DNA from: DATJBF01 sp035516795
GTDB taxonomy: Bacteria > Verrucomicrobiota > Verrucomicrobiia > Palsa-1439
Length of the DNA: 64,000 nucleotides
Assembly: GCA_035516795.1 (NCBI GenBank)
Contig: DATIZX010000028.1
Span: forward strand, 1 to 64,000
Direction of reading: 5' to 3'
In this document: in pieces, positions 25,436 to 33,951 of the stretch
Layout: the number at the start of each line of letters is the position of its first letter
Numbering within the stretch: the first letter of the stretch is position 1
Translations under genes and position numbers: made by a program
Notes under the pieces: generated by a model
What the model was told of the DNA's origin: nothing
Database searches by the model: none
The model's input: only the letters and a program-made list of their open reading frames with translations

Positions 25436-28090
25436 ATGATTCCGCGTTTGAAAAGCATCGCTACCGGATTGTCGGTTTCGCTCGCCATCCTCTCCCAAGC
25501 ACTCATCGCGGTTGGGGCAGCGCCATTGCCCAACGTTGTATCGGGTGACGTTCGTGTGCAGTTGCTTTCCGATTCGCTGGTCCGGCTCGAACAGAAGGGG
25601 CCTTCGGGTTTTGAGGATCGAGCCACGTTTCATGTCGTGAATCGAAACTGGCCGGGAACCGCATTCACTACGCATACCAATTCCGACGAGATTGTGGTCA
25701 GCACCATGAATTATGTGATTCGAGTTCCCAAGGACGCCAAGACGTTGGATGGTATTCGCGTGGAATCGGCCAGCGGGCAGAGGCTTTATTCCTACGACGG
25801 CGCGTTGGAGAACAGTCGGTGGCTTCCTGGGCCGGCGGAGAAACCGATGGTCTGGTTGTTTGCCGATTCACCGCGGTTGATCCCACCAACGTGGGGACTA
25901 GCACCGGCCCCGCCGAATTGTCCACTGCCCGAGACGAGCGGGTGGGATTTGGGCAACGATGCGACGGATGTTTATGTGTTCGTTCCCGGTGGGGATTATC
26001 GCCGGTTGCGAAGTGATTTCCTCAAATTAACCGGTCCAACCGAGATGCCACCGTTGTTCGCTTTCGGCACATTCGACAGCCGCTGGTACGATTACACCGA
26101 ATCGACCGCCTTGAAGCAGATCGACGACTACCGACAGCGCAAAATTCCCTTGGACGTTTTGGTGGTGGACACTGGTTGGCGCCAAAATGCGTCCACGGGT
26201 TACCAGCCGAATGCCAAACTTTTCCCGAACATGACGCGGTTTTTCCAGCGGGCACACGCGAAGCACGTTCGTGTGATGTTCAATGACCATCCCGAACCCA
26301 AAGCAGCGCGCGCGCTGGATCCGGTGGAATTGAAATTCCGTTATGACGGGCTGAGTGGACTATTGAAGGAAGGCTTGGATGTCTGGTGGTTCGACCGCAA
26401 CTGGGTCGTGGCGCTCGTGCCGCCGATGCCGGGCCTCCGCAAGGAAGTGTGGGGAATGCAGCTCTATCACGACATCACCCAGCGGGTACGACCGGAGTCG
26501 CGGCCTCTGATCATGGCCAATGTAGACGGGATCGACAACGGCATCCGCAAACATGCTCCCGATGTGGCCGCGCATCGTTTCCCGATTCAGTGGACCGGCG
26601 ACACTCGACCCAGTCTCGATTACCTGAGACGGGGAGTCGAAAATACTGTGTATTCGGGAGTCCAAGCCCTCTTTCCCTATATGAGCGAAGATTTGGGCGG
26701 ACACGTCCCCGATCCAACGACCGAAGGCTATATCCGCTGGATTGAATACGGTGCCCTGTCGCCGGTGTATCGGCCACACTGCACGCACAATTTGAAGCGC
26801 ATGCCGTGGAGCTTCGGACCGCAAGCGGAACGCGTGGCACGGCGTTTTCTGAACATGCGCTATCGCCTGTTGCCGGTTTTCTACGCCGCCGCTCGTGAGA
26901 ATTATGAAACCGGCGAGCCACTCCTGCGTCGGCTCGACCTGAATTATCCGCAATTTGCCGAAGCCAGCCGCAATGACGAATATCTCATCGGCAACGGCAT
27001 CCTCGTGGCTCCGGTTTTTCAGGAGCAGCCTCTGTCGCCAGTGCCGGCGGATTGGCTGAAGACAACCGATGGACAGGCGGGATTGCACGGCGAGTATTTC
27101 AGTAATGAAACATTGAGCGGTTCACCAGTATTAACGCGGACCGACAGAACCGTAGACTTCAATTGGGGAGCAGGAAGCCCGGACCCGCGTGTCCCCAACG
27201 ATCATTTCTCTGCTCGCTGGACGGGAACCATCGAAGTCCCGAAAGACGTTGGTGACGTGTACTTGACAACCATTGAAGACGACGGTGCACGGCTGTGGCT
27301 TGATGGAAAACAGGCGATCGATGCATGGGGAGGACATAATTCCGCACGTACCGAGGCCTCGTCGGTTTTGTCGGCCGGTCAACCGCATCAGTTGCGCATC
27401 GAGTATTTGGAAATGCAATTCGACGCGCGCCTGCAGCTTCAGTATCGGCGGGCTGCACCACAGCCGACCGCTCGTGAGCTGTGGATACCGCCCGGCATTT
27501 GGATCGATGCGTGGACCGGTCATTCGGTGACGGGTCCAGCCACAATGACCAACAACGTACCTGTGGACAGAATTCCGATTTTTGTAAAATCAGGAACCGT
27601 TTTGCCGCTGGCTCCCGAAATGCAGTACACCGGCCAGTTGCCCTGGGATCCCATCACGCTGGACCTGTATCCGCAGGCCGGTGAAATCAGCCAAGCCATC
27701 CTTTACGAGGATGACACGCTCACGCCTGCTTACCAACGAGGTCAATTCCGAAAGACTCCGGTTACCGTTTCGGCTGATGGCGCCAAGAAAACAGTGTCTG
27801 CAAAAATCGACGCCGCTGATGGAAGTTTTTCTGGAGCATCGAAACGGCGAGCGTGGATCCTGCGAATCCACCGCCCTGTGGACTGGCCCGAAAACCTCGT
27901 GCCCGCCACGGTAAAAATTGGCGGACGGAAAGTCAGCAGTCGGTTTCGCCGGATTTCTCGCAACGTATTCGCGATGCCATTCGGTGACCAATCGGGAGCA
28001 CCCGATGCGGATGTATTCGAATTGAATCTGCCTTCAGCACCGGTAACGAGCGGGAGAACGGTCGAGGTTTCCTTTGCGGCCGGCCGCTGA
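25436..28090 (+). CDS. Secreted GH31 alpha-glucosidase-type enzyme with PA14 domain
   Basis: 884 residues from ATG 25436, where a signal peptide begins (MIPRLKSIATGLSVSLAIL); upstream in-frame codons give no such signal. The GH31 barrel starts near residue 205 (MPPLFAFGTFDSRWYDYTE). The probable nucleophile is Asp320 in DVWWFDRNW and the acid/base Asp389 in FPIQWTGDTRP. A PA14-like beta domain is inserted at about 540-685 (LHGEYFSNETLSGSP, then DDGARLWLDGKQAIDAW), inside the distal beta region. PA14 domains often bind sugars. It probably releases glucose from non-reducing ends of alpha-glucans in the periplasm or outside. It lacks the shared C-terminal module. Confidence 0.9.
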   Translation: MIPRLKSIATGLSVSLAILSQALIAVGAAPLPNVVSGDVRVQLLSDSLVRLEQKGPSGFEDRATFHVVNRNWPGTAFTTHTNSDEIVVSTMNYVIRVPKDAKTLDGIRVESASGQRLYSYDGALENSRWLPGPAEKPMVWLFADSPRLIPPTWGLAPAPPNCPLPETSGWDLGNDATDVYVFVPGGDYRRLRSDFLKLTGPTEMPPLFAFGTFDSRWYDYTESTALKQIDDYRQRKIPLDVLVVDTGWRQNASTGYQPNAKLFPNMTRFFQRAHAKHVRVMFNDHPEPKAARALDPVELKFRYDGLSGLLKEGLDVWWFDRNWVVALVPPMPGLRKEVWGMQLYHDITQRVRPESRPLIMANVDGIDNGIRKHAPDVAAHRFPIQWTGDTRPSLDYLRRGVENTVYSGVQALFPYMSEDLGGHVPDPTTEGYIRWIEYGALSPVYRPHCTHNLKRMPWSFGPQAERVARRFLNMRYRLLPVFYAAARENYETGEPLLRRLDLNYPQFAEASRNDEYLIGNGILVAPVFQEQPLSPVPADWLKTTDGQAGLHGEYFSNETLSGSPVLTRTDRTVDFNWGAGSPDPRVPNDHFSARWTGTIEVPKDVGDVYLTTIEDDGARLWLDGKQAIDAWGGHNSARTEASSVLSAGQPHQLRIEYLEMQFDARLQLQYRRAAPQPTARELWIPPGIWIDAWTGHSVTGPATMTNNVPVDRIPIFVKSGTVLPLAPEMQYTGQLPWDPITLDLYPQAGEISQAILYEDDTLTPAYQRGQFRKTPVTVSADGAKKTVSAKIDAADGSFSGASKRRAWILRIHRPVDWPENLVPATVKIGGRKVSSRFRRISRNVFAMPFGDQSGAPDADVFELNLPSAPVTSGRTVEVSFAAGR

Positions 28091-28100
28091 AACCGCAGCG

Positions 28101-29066
28101 TCAGTTGCTGAGAGGCGGAAAAAGGAACATGAAAGCGCGCCACGAGCGGAGCCGCCAATAGAACTCGTTGTGCTGACTCCGTTGAGCTTCTGCCCACTTG
28201 TCGTGGCGTAGCCCGCTGGCTTCTAGTTCGTTCGGAGTCAGTGGCTCGGAATCCACGTAGTGATATAGATCGTTCGTCCATCCGATCCGCTTCAGTTCCG
28301 CGGCGACTTGTGTCGTCAGCGCGCAACTGTCGTCGCCGCCCATGAAGTCCGTCACGCCCGAGTCGAGGTAAACGCGAATGGGTTTGGGGTTGCCCCGATA
28401 ATTGCGCAGTACTGAGTTCAGGAAGTTCGTGCCGTCCGCCGCGAACCAGCCAGACAGACTGGCCGCTTTTCCAAAGACCTCGGGGTGTTCCCACGCCAAA
28501 ACGAGGCTGCAGATTCCGCCCGCGGATGAGCCCATTACGGCGGTATTGGCGGCATCTGTCTTGGTCCGGTATTCACGATCAATTCTCGGCTTCAATTCCG
28601 TAATGAGAAAGGCGGTATAGTTCTCGAAAGCCGTGTTGAGGTTTGTCGATGTCGCATGGGCAGACCCGACAGAGCGCGCGCGGTTGACGCGGCCGGAGTA
28701 CTCATTGGTTCGCGCCACGCTATTGTCCACTCCCACCATGATGATTTCCTGCATCTTCCCATCATGGCAAAGCTTGTCAGCGGTCGTGTCCAACCCCCAG
28801 TTACCCCATCCAAAGGCAATGTTCATTCCAGCCGAACTGAAAACATTCTGGCCATCGTGCAAATAAAGAACGGGATACCGACGGGACGGTTCTTTGTCGT
28901 ACGACGCCGGCAAATATACCTGAATTCTGCGGCTTGCTCCCAGATAATGCGAAGGAACAGTTTCGCTCGCCAGCCGGCCGCTTTCACCCCCAGTCGCTTG
29001 CATGCCCATGAGAATTAGTGCAAACGCCAGCCAACGCCAGCGCTCGTTGCCATTCACCTTCCGCAT
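28101..29066 (-). CDS. Exported esterase, Fes/CE1-like alpha/beta hydrolase
   Basis: 321 residues with a signal-like N-terminus (RWRWLAFALILMGMQATGG). The alpha/beta hydrolase core shows RRYPVLYLHDGQNVF near residue 62 and the nucleophile elbow GSSAGG near 175, with late Asp and His candidates. Related proteins include enterochelin esterase and family 1 carbohydrate esterases, which remove acyl groups from polysaccharides. The gene overlaps the upstream glucanotransferase gene by 13 bases and ends the four-gene minus-strand operon. Its substrate in an alpha-glucan locus is unclear; acylated sugars are one possibility. Confidence 0.83.
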   Translation of the reverse strand: MRKVNGNERWRWLAFALILMGMQATGGESGRLASETVPSHYLGASRRIQVYLPASYDKEPSRRYPVLYLHDGQNVFSSAGMNIAFGWGNWGLDTTADKLCHDGKMQEIIMVGVDNSVARTNEYSGRVNRARSVGSAHATSTNLNTAFENYTAFLITELKPRIDREYRTKTDAANTAVMGSSAGGICSLVLAWEHPEVFGKAASLSGWFAADGTNFLNSVLRNYRGNPKPIRVYLDSGVTDFMGGDDSCALTTQVAAELKRIGWTNDLYHYVDSEPLTPNELEASGLRHDKWAEAQRSQHNEFYWRLRSWRAFMFLFPPLSN

Positions 29067-31759
29067 TGCGCGATGCAGTTCTTCAATTCGCGGTTGAAGC
29101 TTTGTGCTTGCTGAAGTTTCTCCAGAGTCAGATGCATGCGATACCGCCAGTAGTAGCCGATTATTGCGGGGATATTAATCCGCTCGGCGGCGATGTCTTT
29201 GCGGCGCAACTTCTCGTCCATTCCCAACAAATCCTGCATTTGGAAGATGCTCCACATGGCCGGTGACGACAGATGCTGGAGGACGATGGTCTTGCTGATC
29301 CGTCCCGTGCAATGGGCCGGCGCCTCGCCGCATTGACCCAGTTCTGAATTGTAGAATCTCTGGGTGAAGTTCCGGTCTTCCTCCCACCAACCGCGGATGG
29401 TGCTCATGTCATGGGTGGAAGGCGTAACGACGCTGAGATAGGGCGCCTCGGCGGGACGGGAGAAATCCTGATTGAGCTTCTTGGGCATTCGCTGCACTTC
29501 GAGACTCAGCAAGCCCAATTTTTTCATCACCCCGGGCACGCAGTCGGGCACCATCCCCAAATCTTCGCCGCAGATCAACATGTTGGTGACGCGTTTCAAG
29601 GCGGGCAATTTCTGCATGGCCTCCCGCGTCCAGAAGTTCTCTTGTCGCCGAAAGAAATAATCCACATACAATTCGCGGAGTTGTTGCTGGGAGTGCGGAG
29701 GCAGGTTTCTGAACGACGAGGTGCTCTCGATGCCCAAACGAAAATGATAGCCCGATCTGTGAGAGCCTTCCTCCGTAAGCAGAATCACGTTGCTAATCAA
29801 ATCATACAAACCTTGCTGGATCTTCTTGTTGGCATCGGTCGGTTCCAGTTTGGCGAAGTACTGTTCGACCTGTCGTTGCGTCGCGAAATTTGGCTTGAGG
29901 GAATAGCGTCCAGCGCGAGGGCCATTTAAAAAGTCGCGTTTCACCGGCCCGCTGTATTTTCCAAACACGTCTTTCAGTACCGGATCGGTGATGAACGGTT
30001 TGGCGTAACGGTCGGGATCGAAGTCGATTCCACGGCCGATGAGTTCCTCGGCCTGCACCGGAATGGCCGGGACAAAATACCCGAGAATCCCCTCCACGGC
30101 GTGGGCCGGAATACTCCAGATGCGGAAAAATCCCAGAATGTGATCGATGCGGAAGGCATCAAAATAGCAACTCATCTGCTGGAAGCGGCGTTTCCACCAG
30201 GCAAAGCCGTCCTGCCGCATGCGCGGCCAGTTGTACGTGGGGAATCCCCAGTTCTGCCCTTTTGCCGCAAACGCGTCGGGCGGCGCACCCGCCTGGATAT
30301 CCATGTGGAAAAGTTCGGGTTGTTGCCAAGCATCGGCCCCGAAACGATAGACGCCGATGGCAATATCGCCCTTCAGCACGACGCCTTTGGAATGCGCGTA
30401 TTGCGCGGCTTCCCTCAGTTGAACATGCAGATGGTATTGGATGAAAAAGTTAAATGCGATCTCGTCGTGCCCAGGCGAGTCTTCCGCCACCAGCTTGGCG
30501 ATTTCGCTGGGTTGGCAGGTCCGATTTGTCGGCCACTGGTTGAAGTCGGGAGTCCCGTACTTGTCGCGCAAATAACAGAACGCCGCATACGGCACGAGCC
30601 AATGCTGATTATCCGCAAAAAAGCGCTGGTAATCCTTGCTCGCGAATACCTTTTTTCCCTGTGAAGGATAGATTTGCCTGAGAAACCCGAGTTTGGCCTT
30701 CATCACCGCTTCGTATTCCAAAGCGTCGAGTTGGTTGAGGCGCTTTCGTTCCGGTTCGAGTTTCTTCAAGAGTGGCCTGTTCTCGTCTGCAACCACACCG
30801 TCGAGGTTGAGGTAGAGGGGATGGAGCGCGAACGCCGAAATCGCGGCATAGGGGTAAGAGTCTTTCCAGGTGTGCGTGGCACTGGTGTCGTTGATCGGCA
30901 GGACCTGAATGAGTTTCAAGCCGACTTGGTGCGCCCAGTCGGCGAGAAGCTTGAGATCGGTGAACTCACCGACGCCAAAGCTGCCTTCACTGCGTAAACT
31001 AAAGACGGGGATTGCCACGCCCGCCGCTCTCCAAGTGTCAGACGGCAACCGAACGAAGCCGTCGTTCACAATCGTGTATCGAGACGCGTCAACCGTATCA
31101 TCCAGCACCCGATTGGTGCCCTCTTCGTAAGAGATCAAGGTCTTTTTCTGCGCATCGCATACGCCATACTTGTATTCGATGGGAAACGTCTCCCGACTGA
31201 GATTCACCTGGACGCTGAGGTAATCTTCTCCAGCAATCCGATTTAAAAGAACCGGTTTCGCCGTACTCCATTTGCCCAGCGACTTGGTTTCGCCGAGCAA
31301 ACAAAGTGTTTGCCCCTTCGCCAGCAACGGCGCCTTGACCTTGAAGGTGTGCGTCGCGGTTCGGGTAACCGGAGTGCGCACTTCTGTCTGGTCGGCCTTC
31401 AGCAACACCTCTTGGAAGGGCTCGGTGTAGAAGGCGTTCTCATAAAAGCCCGGGCGATTCCAAGAATCAATGACCAACAGTTCATGAGCATGATAAGCAG
31501 TGAGATTAATACTCCGACCCTTGCCCCAGTCCTCCAAGATTGAGCCATCCGCGTTGCGAAGGACATACGTGTAAGAAATCGGGGTTCTTAGCGCAGCCGC
31601 GCTGGGCCATGCAATGATGACTTCCCAGAACTCGTCGTTGACATAGTGCAGTGGCATTGCATTTTCGACGGAACCTTGACCAAGCCGTTCGTGATTCCCA
31701 ACAATCGAGAGGGATTGCCCGATATTAGTATGAAAACGTAAACGAAATGTCAGTTTCAT
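29054..31759 (-). CDS. malQ: 4-alpha-glucanotransferase, DPE2-like GH77 with two CBM20-like domains
   Basis: About 901 residues from ATG 31759 (GTG 31771 is an alternative). The usual MalQ has 500-700 residues; the extra N-terminus holds two starch-binding CBM20-like domains (LTFRLRFHTNIGQSLSIVGN at residue 3 and HTFKVKAPLLAKGQTLCLLG near 125). The GH77 core follows with SEGSFGVGEFTDLKLLADWA. The catalytic region has FDAFRIDHILGFFRIW (nucleophile Asp), ICGEDLGMVP (acid/base Glu) and PSTHDMSTIRGWW. This matches the DPE2 layout known from plants and some bacteria, which passes glucose from maltose to glycogen-like acceptors. There is no signal peptide, so it is cytoplasmic and processes imported maltodextrin. 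Confidence 0.94.
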   Translation of the reverse strand: MKLTFRLRFHTNIGQSLSIVGNHERLGQGSVENAMPLHYVNDEFWEVIIAWPSAAALRTPISYTYVLRNADGSILEDWGKGRSINLTAYHAHELLVIDSWNRPGFYENAFYTEPFQEVLLKADQTEVRTPVTRTATHTFKVKAPLLAKGQTLCLLGETKSLGKWSTAKPVLLNRIAGEDYLSVQVNLSRETFPIEYKYGVCDAQKKTLISYEEGTNRVLDDTVDASRYTIVNDGFVRLPSDTWRAAGVAIPVFSLRSEGSFGVGEFTDLKLLADWAHQVGLKLIQVLPINDTSATHTWKDSYPYAAISAFALHPLYLNLDGVVADENRPLLKKLEPERKRLNQLDALEYEAVMKAKLGFLRQIYPSQGKKVFASKDYQRFFADNQHWLVPYAAFCYLRDKYGTPDFNQWPTNRTCQPSEIAKLVAEDSPGHDEIAFNFFIQYHLHVQLREAAQYAHSKGVVLKGDIAIGVYRFGADAWQQPELFHMDIQAGAPPDAFAAKGQNWGFPTYNWPRMRQDGFAWWKRRFQQMSCYFDAFRIDHILGFFRIWSIPAHAVEGILGYFVPAIPVQAEELIGRGIDFDPDRYAKPFITDPVLKDVFGKYSGPVKRDFLNGPRAGRYSLKPNFATQRQVEQYFAKLEPTDANKKIQQGLYDLISNVILLTEEGSHRSGYHFRLGIESTSSFRNLPPHSQQQLRELYVDYFFRRQENFWTREAMQKLPALKRVTNMLICGEDLGMVPDCVPGVMKKLGLLSLEVQRMPKKLNQDFSRPAEAPYLSVVTPSTHDMSTIRGWWEEDRNFTQRFYNSELGQCGEAPAHCTGRISKTIVLQHLSSPAMWSIFQMQDLLGMDEKLRRKDIAAERINIPAIIGYYWRYRMHLTLEKLQQAQSFNRELKNCIAQCGR

Positions 31760-31844
31760 TAGTGTTGGCACGTTGAATCCAATCGAGACCGCTTGAAAGT
31801 ACCAACAACTGGCCGAGCTTGCCAGATATTACCATCATCAGAAA

Positions 31845-33938
31845 TTATTCTGAACTGCGGTTCGCAACAAGGGGCAATGTCGTCAGCCGCAAATGCGTGG
31901 CTCCGTAGGGCACCATCACCATGGGGACGGGTTCTTGGTCGTCCGTTTGCAGTTCAACTCTCGGCAGCACGCAAGGCTCGGCTGCCAACCTGACGGCACC
32001 ATTCGGTTCGGCCTGGATATTCGTCGTCCATTTCGGCGCCCAATCGGGCACGTGGTAGAGCGGCACTTCCAGACGAACCGGCGTCTGACTTTCGACAAGG
32101 GGATTGTCGGTCATGGGCGATTCGACCACTTTGATTTTCGGCAATTCAGTTTTCAACGACGCCGGAAAACCATAACGCCAGTCGCTTTCCGGGTAGAACT
32201 CGACTTCAGGGAAACCCTGGATATTGTGGCCGCGCAGAAAGGGCCTAATGTCGTCGGGATCTCTGGTGTGTTCGACACGTTTCTCGGCAATTTGGAGCGA
32301 ATAGACCAGTGGCCCGCGCGTGACACATACGGTCTGGTTTGAGAACCAGCTCTCGATCCTCACCGGCATGGGCAGTTTGAGATTGATCGCGTCCCCATCT
32401 TGGAACTTCCTCCGAATTGTGACGAATGTGCCCGCTTTCGCTGTGTCGTGGATGGTTCTTCCGTTCACCTGAATGGTCGCGTTGGTGCACCATTGGGGAA
32501 TGCGGAACTGTAAATCCGTAGCAAGCGACTTCTCTGTTTTCACGTGAAAGCTAATGTTGTCGCGAAAAGGATAATCCGTTTGCTCGCTAACGGTCAGTGA
32601 TTGTCCGCCCACGGTCGTTGTGACTTCACTCGGCCCGTAATAGACGGCGGCCAGCCCGCCGTCCGACGACCGCATCCACATGCGAATGACATAATTCGGC
32701 ATGGCCCGGTTGATATTGCCGGCGCAACACTCCGTGTCGTGAGCCGCGCGGTAACTCATGCGAGTAGGGCACTGGGGCGTGCTGCTGACGGTGGTCGGGA
32801 TCACCACCTGGTTCACTGCCGAGAAATACTGGAGTTGCTTGAACTCTTTGGTGACTGCCCCGGGCAGCGCGTTGAAAGTGGCGCGCTCGACCAAATCGGC
32901 CCAATGACCTTCGCCCGTCGCCATGAACAAATACCCCAGGCTCCACGACCAATCCGTGATGTCACAGCTTTCATGCAGCGAATTGAATGTGACCGGGTCC
33001 AAGTATTCTGAGCTGACGAAACCGCCATCGGGCATGAGACTGTTGTCCACCACCTTTTGATATGCGCGCCGTCCGAGTTGGAGAACCCGCGGGTTGCCCG
33101 TGTAAAGAAAAGTGAGCGGGAAGCATTTCAGTGTTTCCGCGGCCGTCACGCCATGCTCGTGGAATGGAACATCGCTCTGGATGTTCTTGGTCGAGCAGAA
33201 CGACTTGGAGTTGCGCAGAAAATTGTTACAAACGCCGCGGCCAATGTCCAACAACCGCCGGTCTCCCGTGAGCCCGTAAAGATAAAAGGCCTCTTCGAAA
33301 TTGGCCCCACTTCGATAGAGGTAAAACTTTTCCTTCGGATTCCGGTTGGTGATCTCGTCGGCGTTGGCCAGCAGGGCACGCTGCAAGACCTGCACCATTT
33401 TGGGATTCCCCGTGGCCGAGAATTGCGCCATCAATGCGCGCCCCACGACCGCATTGGGCCAGCACCAGCGCGATGGACCCAGATTACCGTTCGTCGAGTT
33501 ATTCAAGATGTAATCGAGATTGGCATCGCGCCGTCGGGTGATCGAAGGATCGTTGATCAGCCAACTAAGGCGCGTCGTGGCGTCCACAAAATAGCCAGCT
33601 TGTTCGTATGGCCACCAAGCGGACCACCATTTGTTCGTGTACGGAGGCGAGGGAATATCGCCGGTGTAAAGGCAGGTGTCGTAGGGGTACGACATATTCT
33701 CGGGGTGGCCAGTCAACCCGCGCGCTTGGCGCTCCAGCCATTTCTGAATCCAGCCGCGCGGCTGGACAGCACCTACTGGAAGTTCTGAAAAGTGGCCGTA
33801 GTACTTGACCTTGAAGTGACCGGGCTCGGTTACCGACGGCTGGCGCGGTTTGGAGGATGCTCCTGTTCCGACCAAACCGACGACCAAAACCGCGATGGCC
33901 ATCCATCGGTTCCATCTTGCGAAGTGGCGGTATCCCAT
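31845..33938 (-). CDS. Exported GH127-like (DUF1680) glycosidase
   Basis: 697 residues with an N-terminal membrane or signal segment (WMAIAVLVVGLVGTGASS). The (alpha/alpha)6 core carries the GH127 metal and catalytic residues: Glu323 and Cys325 in LHESCDITDW, and Cys404-Cys405 in ECCAGNINRAMPNY. In the characterised beta-L-arabinofuranosidase HypBA1 the equivalent Glu and three Cys bind zinc, and the first Cys of the pair is the nucleophile. By family it should release L-arabinofuranose, but the DUF1680 group is broad and the neighbours act on alpha-glucans. It is the second gene of a four-gene operon, 13 bases after the six-hairpin gene. Confidence 0.88.
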   Translation of the reverse strand: MGYRHFARWNRWMAIAVLVVGLVGTGASSKPRQPSVTEPGHFKVKYYGHFSELPVGAVQPRGWIQKWLERQARGLTGHPENMSYPYDTCLYTGDIPSPPYTNKWWSAWWPYEQAGYFVDATTRLSWLINDPSITRRRDANLDYILNNSTNGNLGPSRWCWPNAVVGRALMAQFSATGNPKMVQVLQRALLANADEITNRNPKEKFYLYRSGANFEEAFYLYGLTGDRRLLDIGRGVCNNFLRNSKSFCSTKNIQSDVPFHEHGVTAAETLKCFPLTFLYTGNPRVLQLGRRAYQKVVDNSLMPDGGFVSSEYLDPVTFNSLHESCDITDWSWSLGYLFMATGEGHWADLVERATFNALPGAVTKEFKQLQYFSAVNQVVIPTTVSSTPQCPTRMSYRAAHDTECCAGNINRAMPNYVIRMWMRSSDGGLAAVYYGPSEVTTTVGGQSLTVSEQTDYPFRDNISFHVKTEKSLATDLQFRIPQWCTNATIQVNGRTIHDTAKAGTFVTIRRKFQDGDAINLKLPMPVRIESWFSNQTVCVTRGPLVYSLQIAEKRVEHTRDPDDIRPFLRGHNIQGFPEVEFYPESDWRYGFPASLKTELPKIKVVESPMTDNPLVESQTPVRLEVPLYHVPDWAPKWTTNIQAEPNGAVRLAAEPCVLPRVELQTDDQEPVPMVMVPYGATHLRLTTLPLVANRSSE

Positions 33939-33951
33939 TTCCAGCTCTGGT

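Noticed and set aside
28076..28087. Palindrome GCGGCCGGCCGC at the end of the GH31 gene
   Set aside because: It encodes ordinary codons, has no loop and no T tract, and is plausible by chance in GC-rich DNA.
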